A stretch of DNA of 38,515 bases from NCBI GenBank assembly GCA_041664945.1, contig JBAYJY010000020.1:1-38515 (forward strand). The letters run 5' to 3'. Source of the stretch: JBAYJY01 sp041664945. Its GTDB lineage: Bacteria; UBP15; UBA6099. Positions 16,169 to 23,429 of the stretch are shown piece by piece. The first letter of the stretch is position 1; every line of letters starts with the position of its first letter. Under the pieces are notes generated by a model. It saw only the letters and a program-made list of their open reading frames with translations, did no database searches and was not told the DNA's origin. A program made the translations under genes and the position numbers.

Positions 16169-18931
16169 ATGAAAAAACGAATTTTGTTGTTCGCGGCTCT
16201 GATCATAACATTCACGGCGACGTCATTTGCCGCCGCTCCGAAAAAGCCTGCAGCCAAAGCGAAAGCGCCGGCGCCGCAGAAACACACCGTCACGCGCGAC
16301 AGCAAGAGCTTCATGGTAGACGGCAAGCGCGTGTTCATCTTCAGCGGCGCGATTCACTACTTCCGCGTTCCGGAAGAGCTTTGGGCGGACCGGTTGAATA
16401 TGATGAAAGCCGCCGGGCTGAACACCGTCGAAACTTATGTCGCGTGGAACAAAATCGAGCCGGTTGAGGGCGAAAGCGACTTCTCCGAACTGGACCGTTT
16501 TCTCACGCTCGCCGACAAAATGGGATTCTATGTGATCGCGCGTCCGGGTCCGTACATCTGCGCCGAATGGGAAGCGGGCGGCTACCCGACATGGGTCATC
16601 GCGAAAGGCGCGAAGCTCCGCACGCCAGACCCTCTCCACCTCTCGTTAGTCAAAAAATATTATGAAGGCGTTCTGCCTGTCATCAAAAAGCATCTCATCA
16701 CAAACGGCGGCCGCGTCATTCTGGTGCAGGTCGAAAACGAATATAACTACACTGGCAAGATAACCGAAGAGGAACAAACCGAATACATTAGATTCCTTTA
16801 CAAGCTGACGCAGGCGCAGAAAATCGATGTTCCGATTTTCACCTGCTGGACGCATGTCGTCCGAAAGCGCGACGACCCGGACATGAAGAACATGACCGAC
16901 TCGTGCAATTTTTATCCGCGTGGCAATTGGCCGTCTGTCGAAAAGGAACTCGTTAAGCTGCGGGCGGAACAGCCGGACGGTCCGCTGATGGTGACCGAAC
17001 TCGAAGGCGGCTGGTTCTCGAATTACAGCACGCCTCTTTCTCTCGATCAACCGGGCGTCGACGCGAAGGAAATCAACGCGCTGACAAAACTCGTTATCGC
17101 GAACGGCGTCACGGCGCTGAATTATTACATGTACCACGGCGGCACTAATTTCGGACACTGGCCCGCGAAGTTTCTGACGACGACTTACGACTATTACGCG
17201 CCGCTCGGCGAAGGCGGCTGGCTCTATGACAAATACTTCGAGACGCGCCTGCTCGGCCAGTTCCTCTCGACGTTCGGCCCCGCCCTCGCGGGGGGCACAG
17301 GCGATCTGGGCGATAGTAAATTCGAGCTTGCGGAAGGCGATCCTAACTCTGTCCACATTTTCGCTCGCAAAACAGATCGAGGATACTTTCTTTTTGTTCA
17401 GAACATTACGGATGATGTTCAGAAAGCGCGGATTGTCTTTTCTTTATTTAAATTTATTGACGGCAATCAAATTGATGCTTTTGTCACCAACTCAGGCGCA
17501 TTAACACTCCAACCGCGCGCATTTTTAATATTGCCTTTTTTGGTCAAGCCATCATCAAATGATTTTGGAATCTTGTCTTCTACTGCTGAAATTCTTCTCA
17601 ATGAGACCGGCAAGATAAGATATCTGACTGTTTATGGAAATCCTGATGATAATTTCGAACTCCGAATGGGTTTAGACACAGTTCCGAAAAACATTCCAAA
17701 ACAGTATGAATCGGCTATTGATAAATCGGCTCCGAATGCTGTGCTGTTTACAATAAAAGGCAAATTCACTTCTGACGACATGCTTATCCCTCTCTCAGAC
17801 ACGCTCCGCCTGCTCGTCGTCACGCGCGACCGCGCGGCGCGCATGAACTGGACGGCGGACGGGCCGCTCGTTTCGGACGCGTTCGTTTACTCGGCGCCCG
17901 GCCCGAACAGCAAACTCACTCTCCTCGCAAAACCCGGGAAAAATGAATTCTCTTTCCCCGCCCATTTTTCGTGGGGGAAAACGAGCCCGAAACTGATCGA
18001 AGGGTCCATGCTCGCGCGGTCCGTGATCGATGTCCCCGTTCCGCAACAGTCATGGGAATATCCGGTCAAGCTGGAATTCAAGTCGCGTCTCGATCTGATG
18101 TTCGACAACAAAGCTTACATTTTGCCCGACATCTACACGCCGCTCGAAAAGGCCGGATGGCTCAGCCCCGGTTTCTACAGCTATTTCGGGAAATTCAGTT
18201 CGACCGGCGGATCGCTCAAAATTACGCTCGAACCTTATTCCGACGACCCGATCGAAATACTCATCGACAACACGAAGCAGCGCATGAAACACAAGAAACC
18301 GGAACCCTATATCAATTCGCGGTATTACTCAACGAAAGTCACTCCCGGCGAACACGACATCCTTCTCCTCTATGAAAATCCGGGCCGCGCAAACGGCGGC
18401 GACGCAATGAGCGAATCGAAAGGGATCAAGAAATTCAAATACTCCGGCGACGGCATTAAGTTCGACAAACAGTGGTCCGTCGCGCCGAAGCTTTTCGGCG
18501 AAATGTTCGGCTGGCAGAACGAACAGTTCAGCAATATCGACGGCGAGTGGGTGTCCGGACCGGCGGACGACTACCTCAACGAAATCGACTGGCTGTACGA
18601 TCCCGATCTCAACTGGTATTCCGACGATCAGGGCGTTGTGTGGTACCGCGCGAAATTCAATCTGAAAAAGCACGACGGCTGGTTCGCGCCGCTCAGACTG
18701 CATATCGTCGCTGACGGGTTCGCTTACATTTATGTGAACAACCGCCTGATGGGAAAATACTTGGACAGCGGCCCCCAGTCTGATTTCTATCTGCCCGACC
18801 CGTGGCTGAACTTCGGCGACGGTGAAAACACGATCTCGATCGCGCTTCAAGCGCGCGGCGACAAACCCGGCAAGCTGAAGGAAGCGTTCATCGCCCCGTA
18901 CTGGCAGCATGTGATGCAAATTATTAAGTAA
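16169..18931 (+). CDS. Exported GH35 beta-galactosidase
   Basis: 920 residues. After a signal peptide (about 1-22) and a Lys/Ala/Pro-rich linker, residues ~38-360 form a GH35 TIM barrel: FIFSGAIHYFRVP, ARPGPYICAEWEAGGYPTW, VENEY with acid/base Glu191, VTELEGGWF with predicted nucleophile Glu277, and MYHGGTNFG. C-terminal jelly-roll domains follow, with WYRAKFNL and a FAYIYVNNRLMGKYLD segment near the end. It should remove terminal beta-galactose from glycans outside the cytoplasm. The frame is open far upstream into the URO-D gene, but AGAGG at 16155-16159 and the signal peptide set the start at 16169. Oddity: bases about 17340-17790 (residues ~390-540) are much richer in A+T and use different codons than either side. 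Confidence 0.92.
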   Translation: MKKRILLFAALIITFTATSFAAAPKKPAAKAKAPAPQKHTVTRDSKSFMVDGKRVFIFSGAIHYFRVPEELWADRLNMMKAAGLNTVETYVAWNKIEPVEGESDFSELDRFLTLADKMGFYVIARPGPYICAEWEAGGYPTWVIAKGAKLRTPDPLHLSLVKKYYEGVLPVIKKHLITNGGRVILVQVENEYNYTGKITEEEQTEYIRFLYKLTQAQKIDVPIFTCWTHVVRKRDDPDMKNMTDSCNFYPRGNWPSVEKELVKLRAEQPDGPLMVTELEGGWFSNYSTPLSLDQPGVDAKEINALTKLVIANGVTALNYYMYHGGTNFGHWPAKFLTTTYDYYAPLGEGGWLYDKYFETRLLGQFLSTFGPALAGGTGDLGDSKFELAEGDPNSVHIFARKTDRGYFLFVQNITDDVQKARIVFSLFKFIDGNQIDAFVTNSGALTLQPRAFLILPFLVKPSSNDFGILSSTAEILLNETGKIRYLTVYGNPDDNFELRMGLDTVPKNIPKQYESAIDKSAPNAVLFTIKGKFTSDDMLIPLSDTLRLLVVTRDRAARMNWTADGPLVSDAFVYSAPGPNSKLTLLAKPGKNEFSFPAHFSWGKTSPKLIEGSMLARSVIDVPVPQQSWEYPVKLEFKSRLDLMFDNKAYILPDIYTPLEKAGWLSPGFYSYFGKFSSTGGSLKITLEPYSDDPIEILIDNTKQRMKHKKPEPYINSRYYSTKVTPGEHDILLLYENPGRANGGDAMSESKGIKKFKYSGDGIKFDKQWSVAPKLFGEMFGWQNEQFSNIDGEWVSGPADDYLNEIDWLYDPDLNWYSDDQGVVWYRAKFNLKKHDGWFAPLRLHIVADGFAYIYVNNRLMGKYLDSGPQSDFYLPDPWLNFGDGENTISIALQARGDKPGKLKEAFIAPYWQHVMQIIK

Positions 18932-19114
18932 AGGGAGACGGCAGGCGGCAGACGGAAAAGCAGTAGCGAGCGGCGAGTAGCGAGAACTCAGGAAAAGACC
19001 AGGATGGAATACGGGAACAGGCAGAAAACGTTAGAATGGATATTTGGATGTTCTGATCATATAATTGCTTATCGCGACCGCTTTACTGAACCGCGATAAA
19101 TATGCAACGGGGTA
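18932..19114. repeat. Intergenic region with AGTAGCGAG-type dispersed repeat
   Basis: 183 bases between GH35 and the esterase. Bases 18953-18992 contain CGGAAAAGCAGTAGCGAG and GCGAGTAGCGAGAACTCAGG, which recur in inverted orientation in the gap after the Cys-rich gene (about 3770-3910). In both places the repeat begins at or just beyond a stop codon. A TATAAT at 19060-19065 with TGGATA 17 bases upstream could be the promoter of the esterase gene. Confidence 0.6.
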
Positions 19115-20053
19115 ATGCACATCATGTCGACACTCAAAAAAACTACCGCATGTATTTTCGCTGTCATCGCTGTTTTCATCTTGTCCGGCGCGGCGGCCAA
19201 CGCGGCGAGCCTCAAACCCACGAATGAAAATGTATCTTACGCCGCTCACGAGAGGGCAGTTTTCGATTTCTGGAAAGCGAAGTCGGACAAGCCGACGCCT
19301 TTGGTGATCTACATACATGGCGGCGGTTTTCAGCATGGCGACAAGGGGCTCGCCGACGATGCCGAAATACAAAAATTTCTCGCCAACGGCGTTTCTTACG
19401 CCTCGATAAGCTATCCATACTATGAGGATGTCGCTCTTCAGGGAATCATCCGCGACTATATCGCGCGGGTCGTGCAGTTTTTCAGATACAATTCGGCGGA
19501 ATACAACATTGATAAAGCACGGATAGCGACATACGGAGAGTCGGCGGGCGCCGCGTCCTCGCTCTGGCTGGCCGTTCATGACGATATCGTCGACCCCGGC
19601 AGCGAGGACCCGATCCGGCGGGAATCCACGCGCATCACGGCTGCGGGGGCGGTGCGAACGCAGGCGACTTACGATTTCACAAAGTGGGCGCAGTTGCTCG
19701 CTCCCGAAGTTCCCGCGAAGACCATGAAGGCCTGGCAGATGATCATGATGAGGACCGTTCTCGACATGTATCATCTGAAAAACGAAAAGCAACTGTATTC
19801 CAAGGATTCGGAACCTGTCCGGAACGATCTCGACATGATCTCGATGATCGATAAAAACGACTCGCCGGTTTTCATGGAAACGCTGGAAGGCAAGTATAAG
19901 GACGGCGATCTGCTGCATCACGCGAAACACGCGAAAGCGGTTAAGGAAAAATGCGATTCCGCCGGCCTCGAGTGCGTCCTCGTTGTGGATGCGACGCCCG
20001 CCGATCAGCGAATCAGCGTGGTTGATTACCTGATAGGGAAGTTGAAAAAGTAA
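19115..20053 (+). CDS. Exported alpha/beta-hydrolase esterase
   Basis: 312 residues with a Sec signal peptide (about 4-31, ending near ANAAS). It is a carboxylesterase/BD-FAE-like alpha/beta hydrolase: oxyanion motif HGGG (68-71) in VIYIHGGGFQ, and nucleophile elbow GESAG with Ser143. The C-terminal part retains NDSPV as the probable acid region and a His cluster in LLHHAKHAKAV as the catalytic histidine. It would hydrolyse acetyl, feruloyl or other short acyl esters outside the cytoplasm. Two starts compete: ATG 19115 and ATG 19124; ACGGGG at 19107-19112 is better spaced for 19124 (11 bases versus 2). A longer open frame on the opposite strand is rejected because its N-terminus is repeat sequence. 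Confidence 0.85.
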   Translation: MHIMSTLKKTTACIFAVIAVFILSGAAANAASLKPTNENVSYAAHERAVFDFWKAKSDKPTPLVIYIHGGGFQHGDKGLADDAEIQKFLANGVSYASISYPYYEDVALQGIIRDYIARVVQFFRYNSAEYNIDKARIATYGESAGAASSLWLAVHDDIVDPGSEDPIRRESTRITAAGAVRTQATYDFTKWAQLLAPEVPAKTMKAWQMIMMRTVLDMYHLKNEKQLYSKDSEPVRNDLDMISMIDKNDSPVFMETLEGKYKDGDLLHHAKHAKAVKEKCDSAGLECVLVVDATPADQRISVVDYLIGKLKK

Positions 20054-20065
20054 AACGAGCGATTT

Positions 20066-20144
20066 GTCATTCCGAGGAACATAGTGACGAGGAATCTTCA
20101 ATAAAATGCATTTAATCAAGATTCCTCGCTTCGCTCGGAATGAC
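20066..20144. repeat. Palindromic element, GTCATTCCGAG subtype
   Basis: 79 bases just after the esterase stop. Terminal inverted repeats GTCATTCCGAG (20066-20076) and CTCGGAATGAC (20134-20144) are perfect, and the inner arms GAGGAATCTT and AAGATTCCTC pair. It has the same architecture as the CGTCATTGCGAG elements but a different sequence (TTCCGAG in place of TTGCGAG), so it looks like a sister subfamily. Confidence 0.75.
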
Positions 20145-20236
20145 AAATAAAGACGAAATGACAAATAAAGACGGAATGACACGGTTGAGATGAAATATAA
20201 AGCAGTGATGGAATGATAAAGCAGTGATGAAATGAC
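20141..20236. repeat. Short tandem repeats of 18 and 19 bases
   Basis: Overlapping the right end of the palindrome, an 18-base unit TGACAAATAAAGACGAAA occurs at 20141-20158 and again at 20159-20176 with one change, then a fragment. A second tandem pair of 19 bases, AAAGCAGTGATGGAATGAT, lies at 20199-20217 and 20218-20236 with two changes. Each unit ends in GAATGAC/T-like text resembling the palindrome terminus, so the arrays may have grown from that terminus by slippage. Confidence 0.7.
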
Positions 20237-20311
20237 TGGTTGGCAACAATGCGCATTTATAGACAGTTTCGAAAACGAGAATCCATTGCCATATCATTTA
20301 TGATCTTATCA

Positions 20312-20950
20312 TCAGGATAATTTCTTCAGATAAGCAAAAGATGTCCATAGGAACCAGCCGCCGAAGCAGAACAGGAAAACGCCGCACACGCGGATAGCCC
20401 ACTGATATACATTTTGTCTTAAGATTTTGCGGCCGCGGCTCACTCCCCACGCCACCGCGCAGTACCAGAGAAAATCAGCCGAGATGTGCCCGATAAAGAA
20501 TGCCGCAGCGCCAATCCAGCCGGCTTTCAGCGATGTTATCAGATAGCCCAAGCCGATCGTCGCCCACCAGAGAAACCAGTACGGATTTGATACGCTTGCG
20601 AGTATTCCGAACAGTGACGGATGCATTTTCAGCGCCGAAGATTTCGTTTCCGTGTCGAGAGACATTCCGGAGGCCGATCGAACCATCGAACTGCCCATCC
20701 ACAAAAGAACGCATCCGCCGGCAAGCGCGATTACAGCCATCACCGGCGGCTGTTTGAGAAAAGCTCCGAATCCGAAAACAACCGCAACAACCAGCGCGAG
20801 TTCGAGAACCGCATGCCCGAGAATCAGCAGCGGCCCCGTGCTCATCCCGCGCCGCGCGGCGTCTGCCACCGTTACGGTCAGAAGCGGGCCCGGCATCAGC
20901 GCCCCGGACAAAGCAAGCATGAATGCTGTGATCACTATCGTCAAATACAT
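20312..20950 (-). CDS. LysE/RhtB-family exporter
   Basis: A 212-residue inner-membrane protein with about six hydrophobic helices and the LysE-superfamily N-terminus: MPGPLLTVTVADAARRG (about 19-35) followed by GHAVLELALV. The SNPYWFLWW segment (about 121-129) and the final helix hairpin fit as well. Members export amino acids such as lysine, homoserine or threonine, or other small solutes; the substrate is not readable. It lies 64 bases downstream of the FecR-domain gene on the same strand. No clear ribosome site precedes the ATG. Confidence 0.88.
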   Translation of the reverse strand: MYLTIVITAFMLALSGALMPGPLLTVTVADAARRGMSTGPLLILGHAVLELALVVAVVFGFGAFLKQPPVMAVIALAGGCVLLWMGSSMVRSASGMSLDTETKSSALKMHPSLFGILASVSNPYWFLWWATIGLGYLITSLKAGWIGAAAFFIGHISADFLWYCAVAWGVSRGRKILRQNVYQWAIRVCGVFLFCFGGWFLWTSFAYLKKLS

Positions 20951-21014
20951 AACAAAAGAGATTATGACGTTCGTCAGGACGTTTTCAAGCCGAAAAATAA
21001 ATTGCCGCTAATGT

Positions 21015-21803
21015 TTAATACCCGCCGTCGTCCGGCGATATTTGATTTTTCTTTTTTTCGCTGCCCTGTTGGACTTCAGCAAGCGGAACAAGTCCGGTCG
21101 CCGATGCGAAGATTTTTTTCATCTCGGCGATGTCTTCATCAGTGTGATCAATCAGCCCCGCAGTTTTCATAAGCTCGTCCTCGGTTGCCCCCTCACTGCC
21201 GATGAAGTAAGCGGTATGTTTTACCGCCTCAATATTTTTTATAACTTTCGGATTAGCGGCGCTTGTGATTTCGACGTTGCCGAAGCAGTCGCACACATAA
21301 CTTGTTTGATCATCCATTACTTTTACAAAGAATGTTGTTCCTCGCACGCCCGCTGTTGCTGTCGGAGTGCGCACGCTGAAAGGATATGTTCCTTTTTCCG
21401 CCTTATGCACATAACTGAGCGTCCCGCCGCTTGTCAGCCCAAGGGCTGCGCTTTTCGCGAGTTCGTTTCCATTTTCGTCCGTGGCTTTTGCCAGTTTGAC
21501 TGAACTCAATGGTCTCAACATGAAAATCGCGCTGTTTTCGAGAATGATCCATGCCTTCGAATTCTTGCCGGTTGTCAACGTGTCTCCGATGGCGACTTTC
21601 GCGCCCTCTTTTGCTTTCGCGCCGTTAACCATGGCTTTGCCGGATATTGTTTGAATAACGCCGAAAGCTATTTCGCCGCCGATATTTTTGTCTTCAGCAA
21701 ACGCGATAAGGTTCTCAAAAGGAGAAGTAGCGGCAATAACTCCCGCGGACACAGCCAGTTTTACAAATCTTCTGCGAGTAAAACGGTCTTTTTCGATTGT
21801 CAT
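21015..21803 (-). CDS. Tat-exported FecR-domain protein
   Basis: 262 residues. The N-terminus has a twin-arginine signal, TRRRFVK (9-15) followed by a hydrophobic stretch LAVSAGVIAAT. Residues ~45-160 are a FecR-type beta-rich domain with GDTLTTGKNSKAWIILE, a middle strand FMLRPLSSVKL and the conserved RTPTATAGVRGTTFFV. The C-terminal ~70 residues are helical and charged, with a DEDIAEMKKIF segment. Classical FecR proteins are inner-membrane regulators of ECF sigma factors, but this one is wholly exported and no sigma factor or TonB receptor is nearby, so it more likely belongs to the group of exported FecR proteins of unknown role. A TTG six codons upstream is possible; AAAGGCGG fits the ATG at 21803 better. 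Confidence 0.85.
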   Translation of the reverse strand: MTIEKDRFTRRRFVKLAVSAGVIAATSPFENLIAFAEDKNIGGEIAFGVIQTISGKAMVNGAKAKEGAKVAIGDTLTTGKNSKAWIILENSAIFMLRPLSSVKLAKATDENGNELAKSAALGLTSGGTLSYVHKAEKGTYPFSVRTPTATAGVRGTTFFVKVMDDQTSYVCDCFGNVEITSAANPKVIKNIEAVKHTAYFIGSEGATEDELMKTAGLIDHTDEDIAEMKKIFASATGLVPLAEVQQGSEKKKNQISPDDGGY

Positions 21804-21882
21804 AATGCCGCCGCCTTTCAATGGTTAAGCGATAATAGAATTTATTTAAGCATAATGCCTGACAGCCGGACCGGCAAGCGGA

Positions 21883-21912
21883 TTGCGCGAATCAACTGTT
21901 TTGCTTTATAAT
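21883..21912 (+). promoter_or_regulatory. Probable promoter of the tandem carbonic anhydrase gene
   Basis: A perfect -10 box TATAAT at 21907-21912 with a weak -35 TTGCGC 18 bases upstream. It lies 30 bases before the ATG at 21943, and AAGGAGCG precedes that ATG, so the leader is short. Confidence 0.5.
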
Positions 21913-21942
21913 AGAAATCCATTTATTTGAAGGAGCGAAACC

Positions 21943-23310
21943 ATGAATAAATCAAAGTTAAATCTTTTAGTCACGGCGTTTCTGGTTATAGCGTTCGCGT
22001 TTGCGGCGGGAGTGAGCGTTGCGGCTTCGGAGAAATCCGGAGGAGTGAGCCCGGACGCTGCGCTTAGCGCGTTAAAGGCTGGCAACGCGCGATACGTGGC
22101 CGGAAAGAGCAGACATCCTAACCAGAATTCCGCGAGGCGCAAGGAAACCGCGGAGAAGGGGCAGAACCCGATAGCGGCTGTGATCGGCTGCGCCGACTCG
22201 CGCGTTCCGGTCGAGATGCTTTTCGATCAGGGCGTGGGCGATGTGTTCGCCGTTCGTGTCGCCGGTAACGTGAGCGCGCCCGACGAGATCGGATCGGTCG
22301 AGTATGCTGTTGAGCATCTCGGAACGCCGATGATAGTTATCCTGGGCCACTCAAAATGCGGCGCTGTTACGGCGGCGGTGAAGGGCGGCGAGTTGCCGGG
22401 CAGCATTGGACAGCTTGTGGAACACATCAAGCCGGCGGTTGAGGAAGCGAAGCGGAAGAATCCGGGAGTTGACGGAGACGCGCTGGTTCAGCCTGCGATC
22501 GAGGCGAACGTGAGGCAGGCGATCTCGGACCTGATGAGCAAGAGCGCGATCGTGCGCGAGGCGGTAAAACATGGCAAGTTAAAAGTCGCCGGCGCGTTGT
22601 ATGACATAGCGACCGGCAAAGTGACGTGGCTCGACGAAAAGAAGGAAGCGGCGAAGGAAGCGGGAAAAGAAAAACATTCAGGGATCGAAATCGACGCGGC
22701 GATAAAGAAACTGAAACAGGGCAACGCGCGTTTTCTGGCCGGGGGAAAGCGGGCGAACACAAGCAAGGCGCGGCGCGCGGAAACGGCAAAGGGACAGAAA
22801 CCGTTCGCCGTTGTGCTCGGCTGCTCCGACTCGCGGGTTCCGGCGGAAGCGATATTCGATCAGGGAATCGGCGACCTGTTCATCGTTCGCGTGGCGGGCA
22901 ACGTCTGCGCGACGAACGAAATCGGATCGGTCGAGTATGCGGTTGAACATCTCGGCGTCCCGGTTGTTCTGGTCATGGGGCACACGAAGTGCGGCGCGGT
23001 GACGGCGGCGGTCAGCGGGGCAGGGTTGCCGGGCAGCATCGGCCAGCTCGTCAGCAACATAATGCCGGCGGTTGAGGAAGCTAAGATGGCGAAACCCGAC
23101 GCAAAAGGCGACGCGCTGATCGCGGCGTCGATCGAAGCGAACGTTCTTCGCTCCATGGAGGAAATGCTCAGGAAGAGCGCTATCGTTCGCGAATCGGTTA
23201 AAGAAGGCAAAGCCAGAGTCATCGGCGCAATATACGACATCGAGAGCGGCAAAATCGCATGGATAGGCGATCACCCGAAGCAGGAGTCGCTATTAGCCGC
23301 CGCAGAGTAG
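21943..23310 (+). CDS. Exported tandem double beta-carbonic anhydrase
   Basis: 455 residues: a Sec signal peptide (about 1-28) followed by two complete beta-class carbonic anhydrase domains in one chain. Domain 1 has zinc ligands Cys83, His136, Cys139 with the Asp85/Arg87 dyad (GCADSRVP, GHSKCGAV); domain 2 has Cys294, His347, Cys350 with Asp296/Arg298 (GCSDSRVP, GHTKCGAV). Ligand spacing is identical and the domains are offset by exactly 211 residues (633 bases); even the DNA is still alike (ATCGGATCGGTCGAGTATG at 22288 and 22921), showing an internal duplication. A Lys/Glu-rich linker joins them (KKEAAKEAGKEKH). Both sites look competent to convert CO2 to bicarbonate, here in the periplasm. 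Single-domain beta-CAs of about 200-240 residues are the norm. Confidence 0.95.
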   Translation: MNKSKLNLLVTAFLVIAFAFAAGVSVAASEKSGGVSPDAALSALKAGNARYVAGKSRHPNQNSARRKETAEKGQNPIAAVIGCADSRVPVEMLFDQGVGDVFAVRVAGNVSAPDEIGSVEYAVEHLGTPMIVILGHSKCGAVTAAVKGGELPGSIGQLVEHIKPAVEEAKRKNPGVDGDALVQPAIEANVRQAISDLMSKSAIVREAVKHGKLKVAGALYDIATGKVTWLDEKKEAAKEAGKEKHSGIEIDAAIKKLKQGNARFLAGGKRANTSKARRAETAKGQKPFAVVLGCSDSRVPAEAIFDQGIGDLFIVRVAGNVCATNEIGSVEYAVEHLGVPVVLVMGHTKCGAVTAAVSGAGLPGSIGQLVSNIMPAVEEAKMAKPDAKGDALIAASIEANVLRSMEEMLRKSAIVRESVKEGKARVIGAIYDIESGKIAWIGDHPKQESLLAAAE

Positions 23311-23361
23311 CATCCTCAATTGTTTTCAATCGAAATATTATTAAAACATGTAGATTTTCTG

Positions 23362-23389
23362 TTGTCTTTATTCCCCGATTAATTAGAAT
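23362..23389 (+). promoter_or_regulatory. Possible promoter of the acyltransferase gene
   Basis: TTGTCT at 23362-23367 and TAGAAT at 23384-23389 are separated by 16 bases and lie about 40 bases upstream of the ATG at 23430. Four of six and five of six bases match the sigma-70 consensus. Confidence 0.4.
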
Positions 23390-23429
23390 ACACGCAGGGT
23401 TTTGAAATGCCGGAAGATGGGAGAATGTT

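Noticed and set aside
19031..20182. Long minus-strand open frame of 383 codons over the esterase gene
   Set aside because: Its N-terminus is translated palindromic and tandem repeat, it lacks a ribosome site, and the plus strand has a signal peptide, HGGG and GESAG in the right order.
20141..20236. Tandem units considered as a CRISPR array
   Set aside because: Units are contiguous with no unique spacers and only two copies each.
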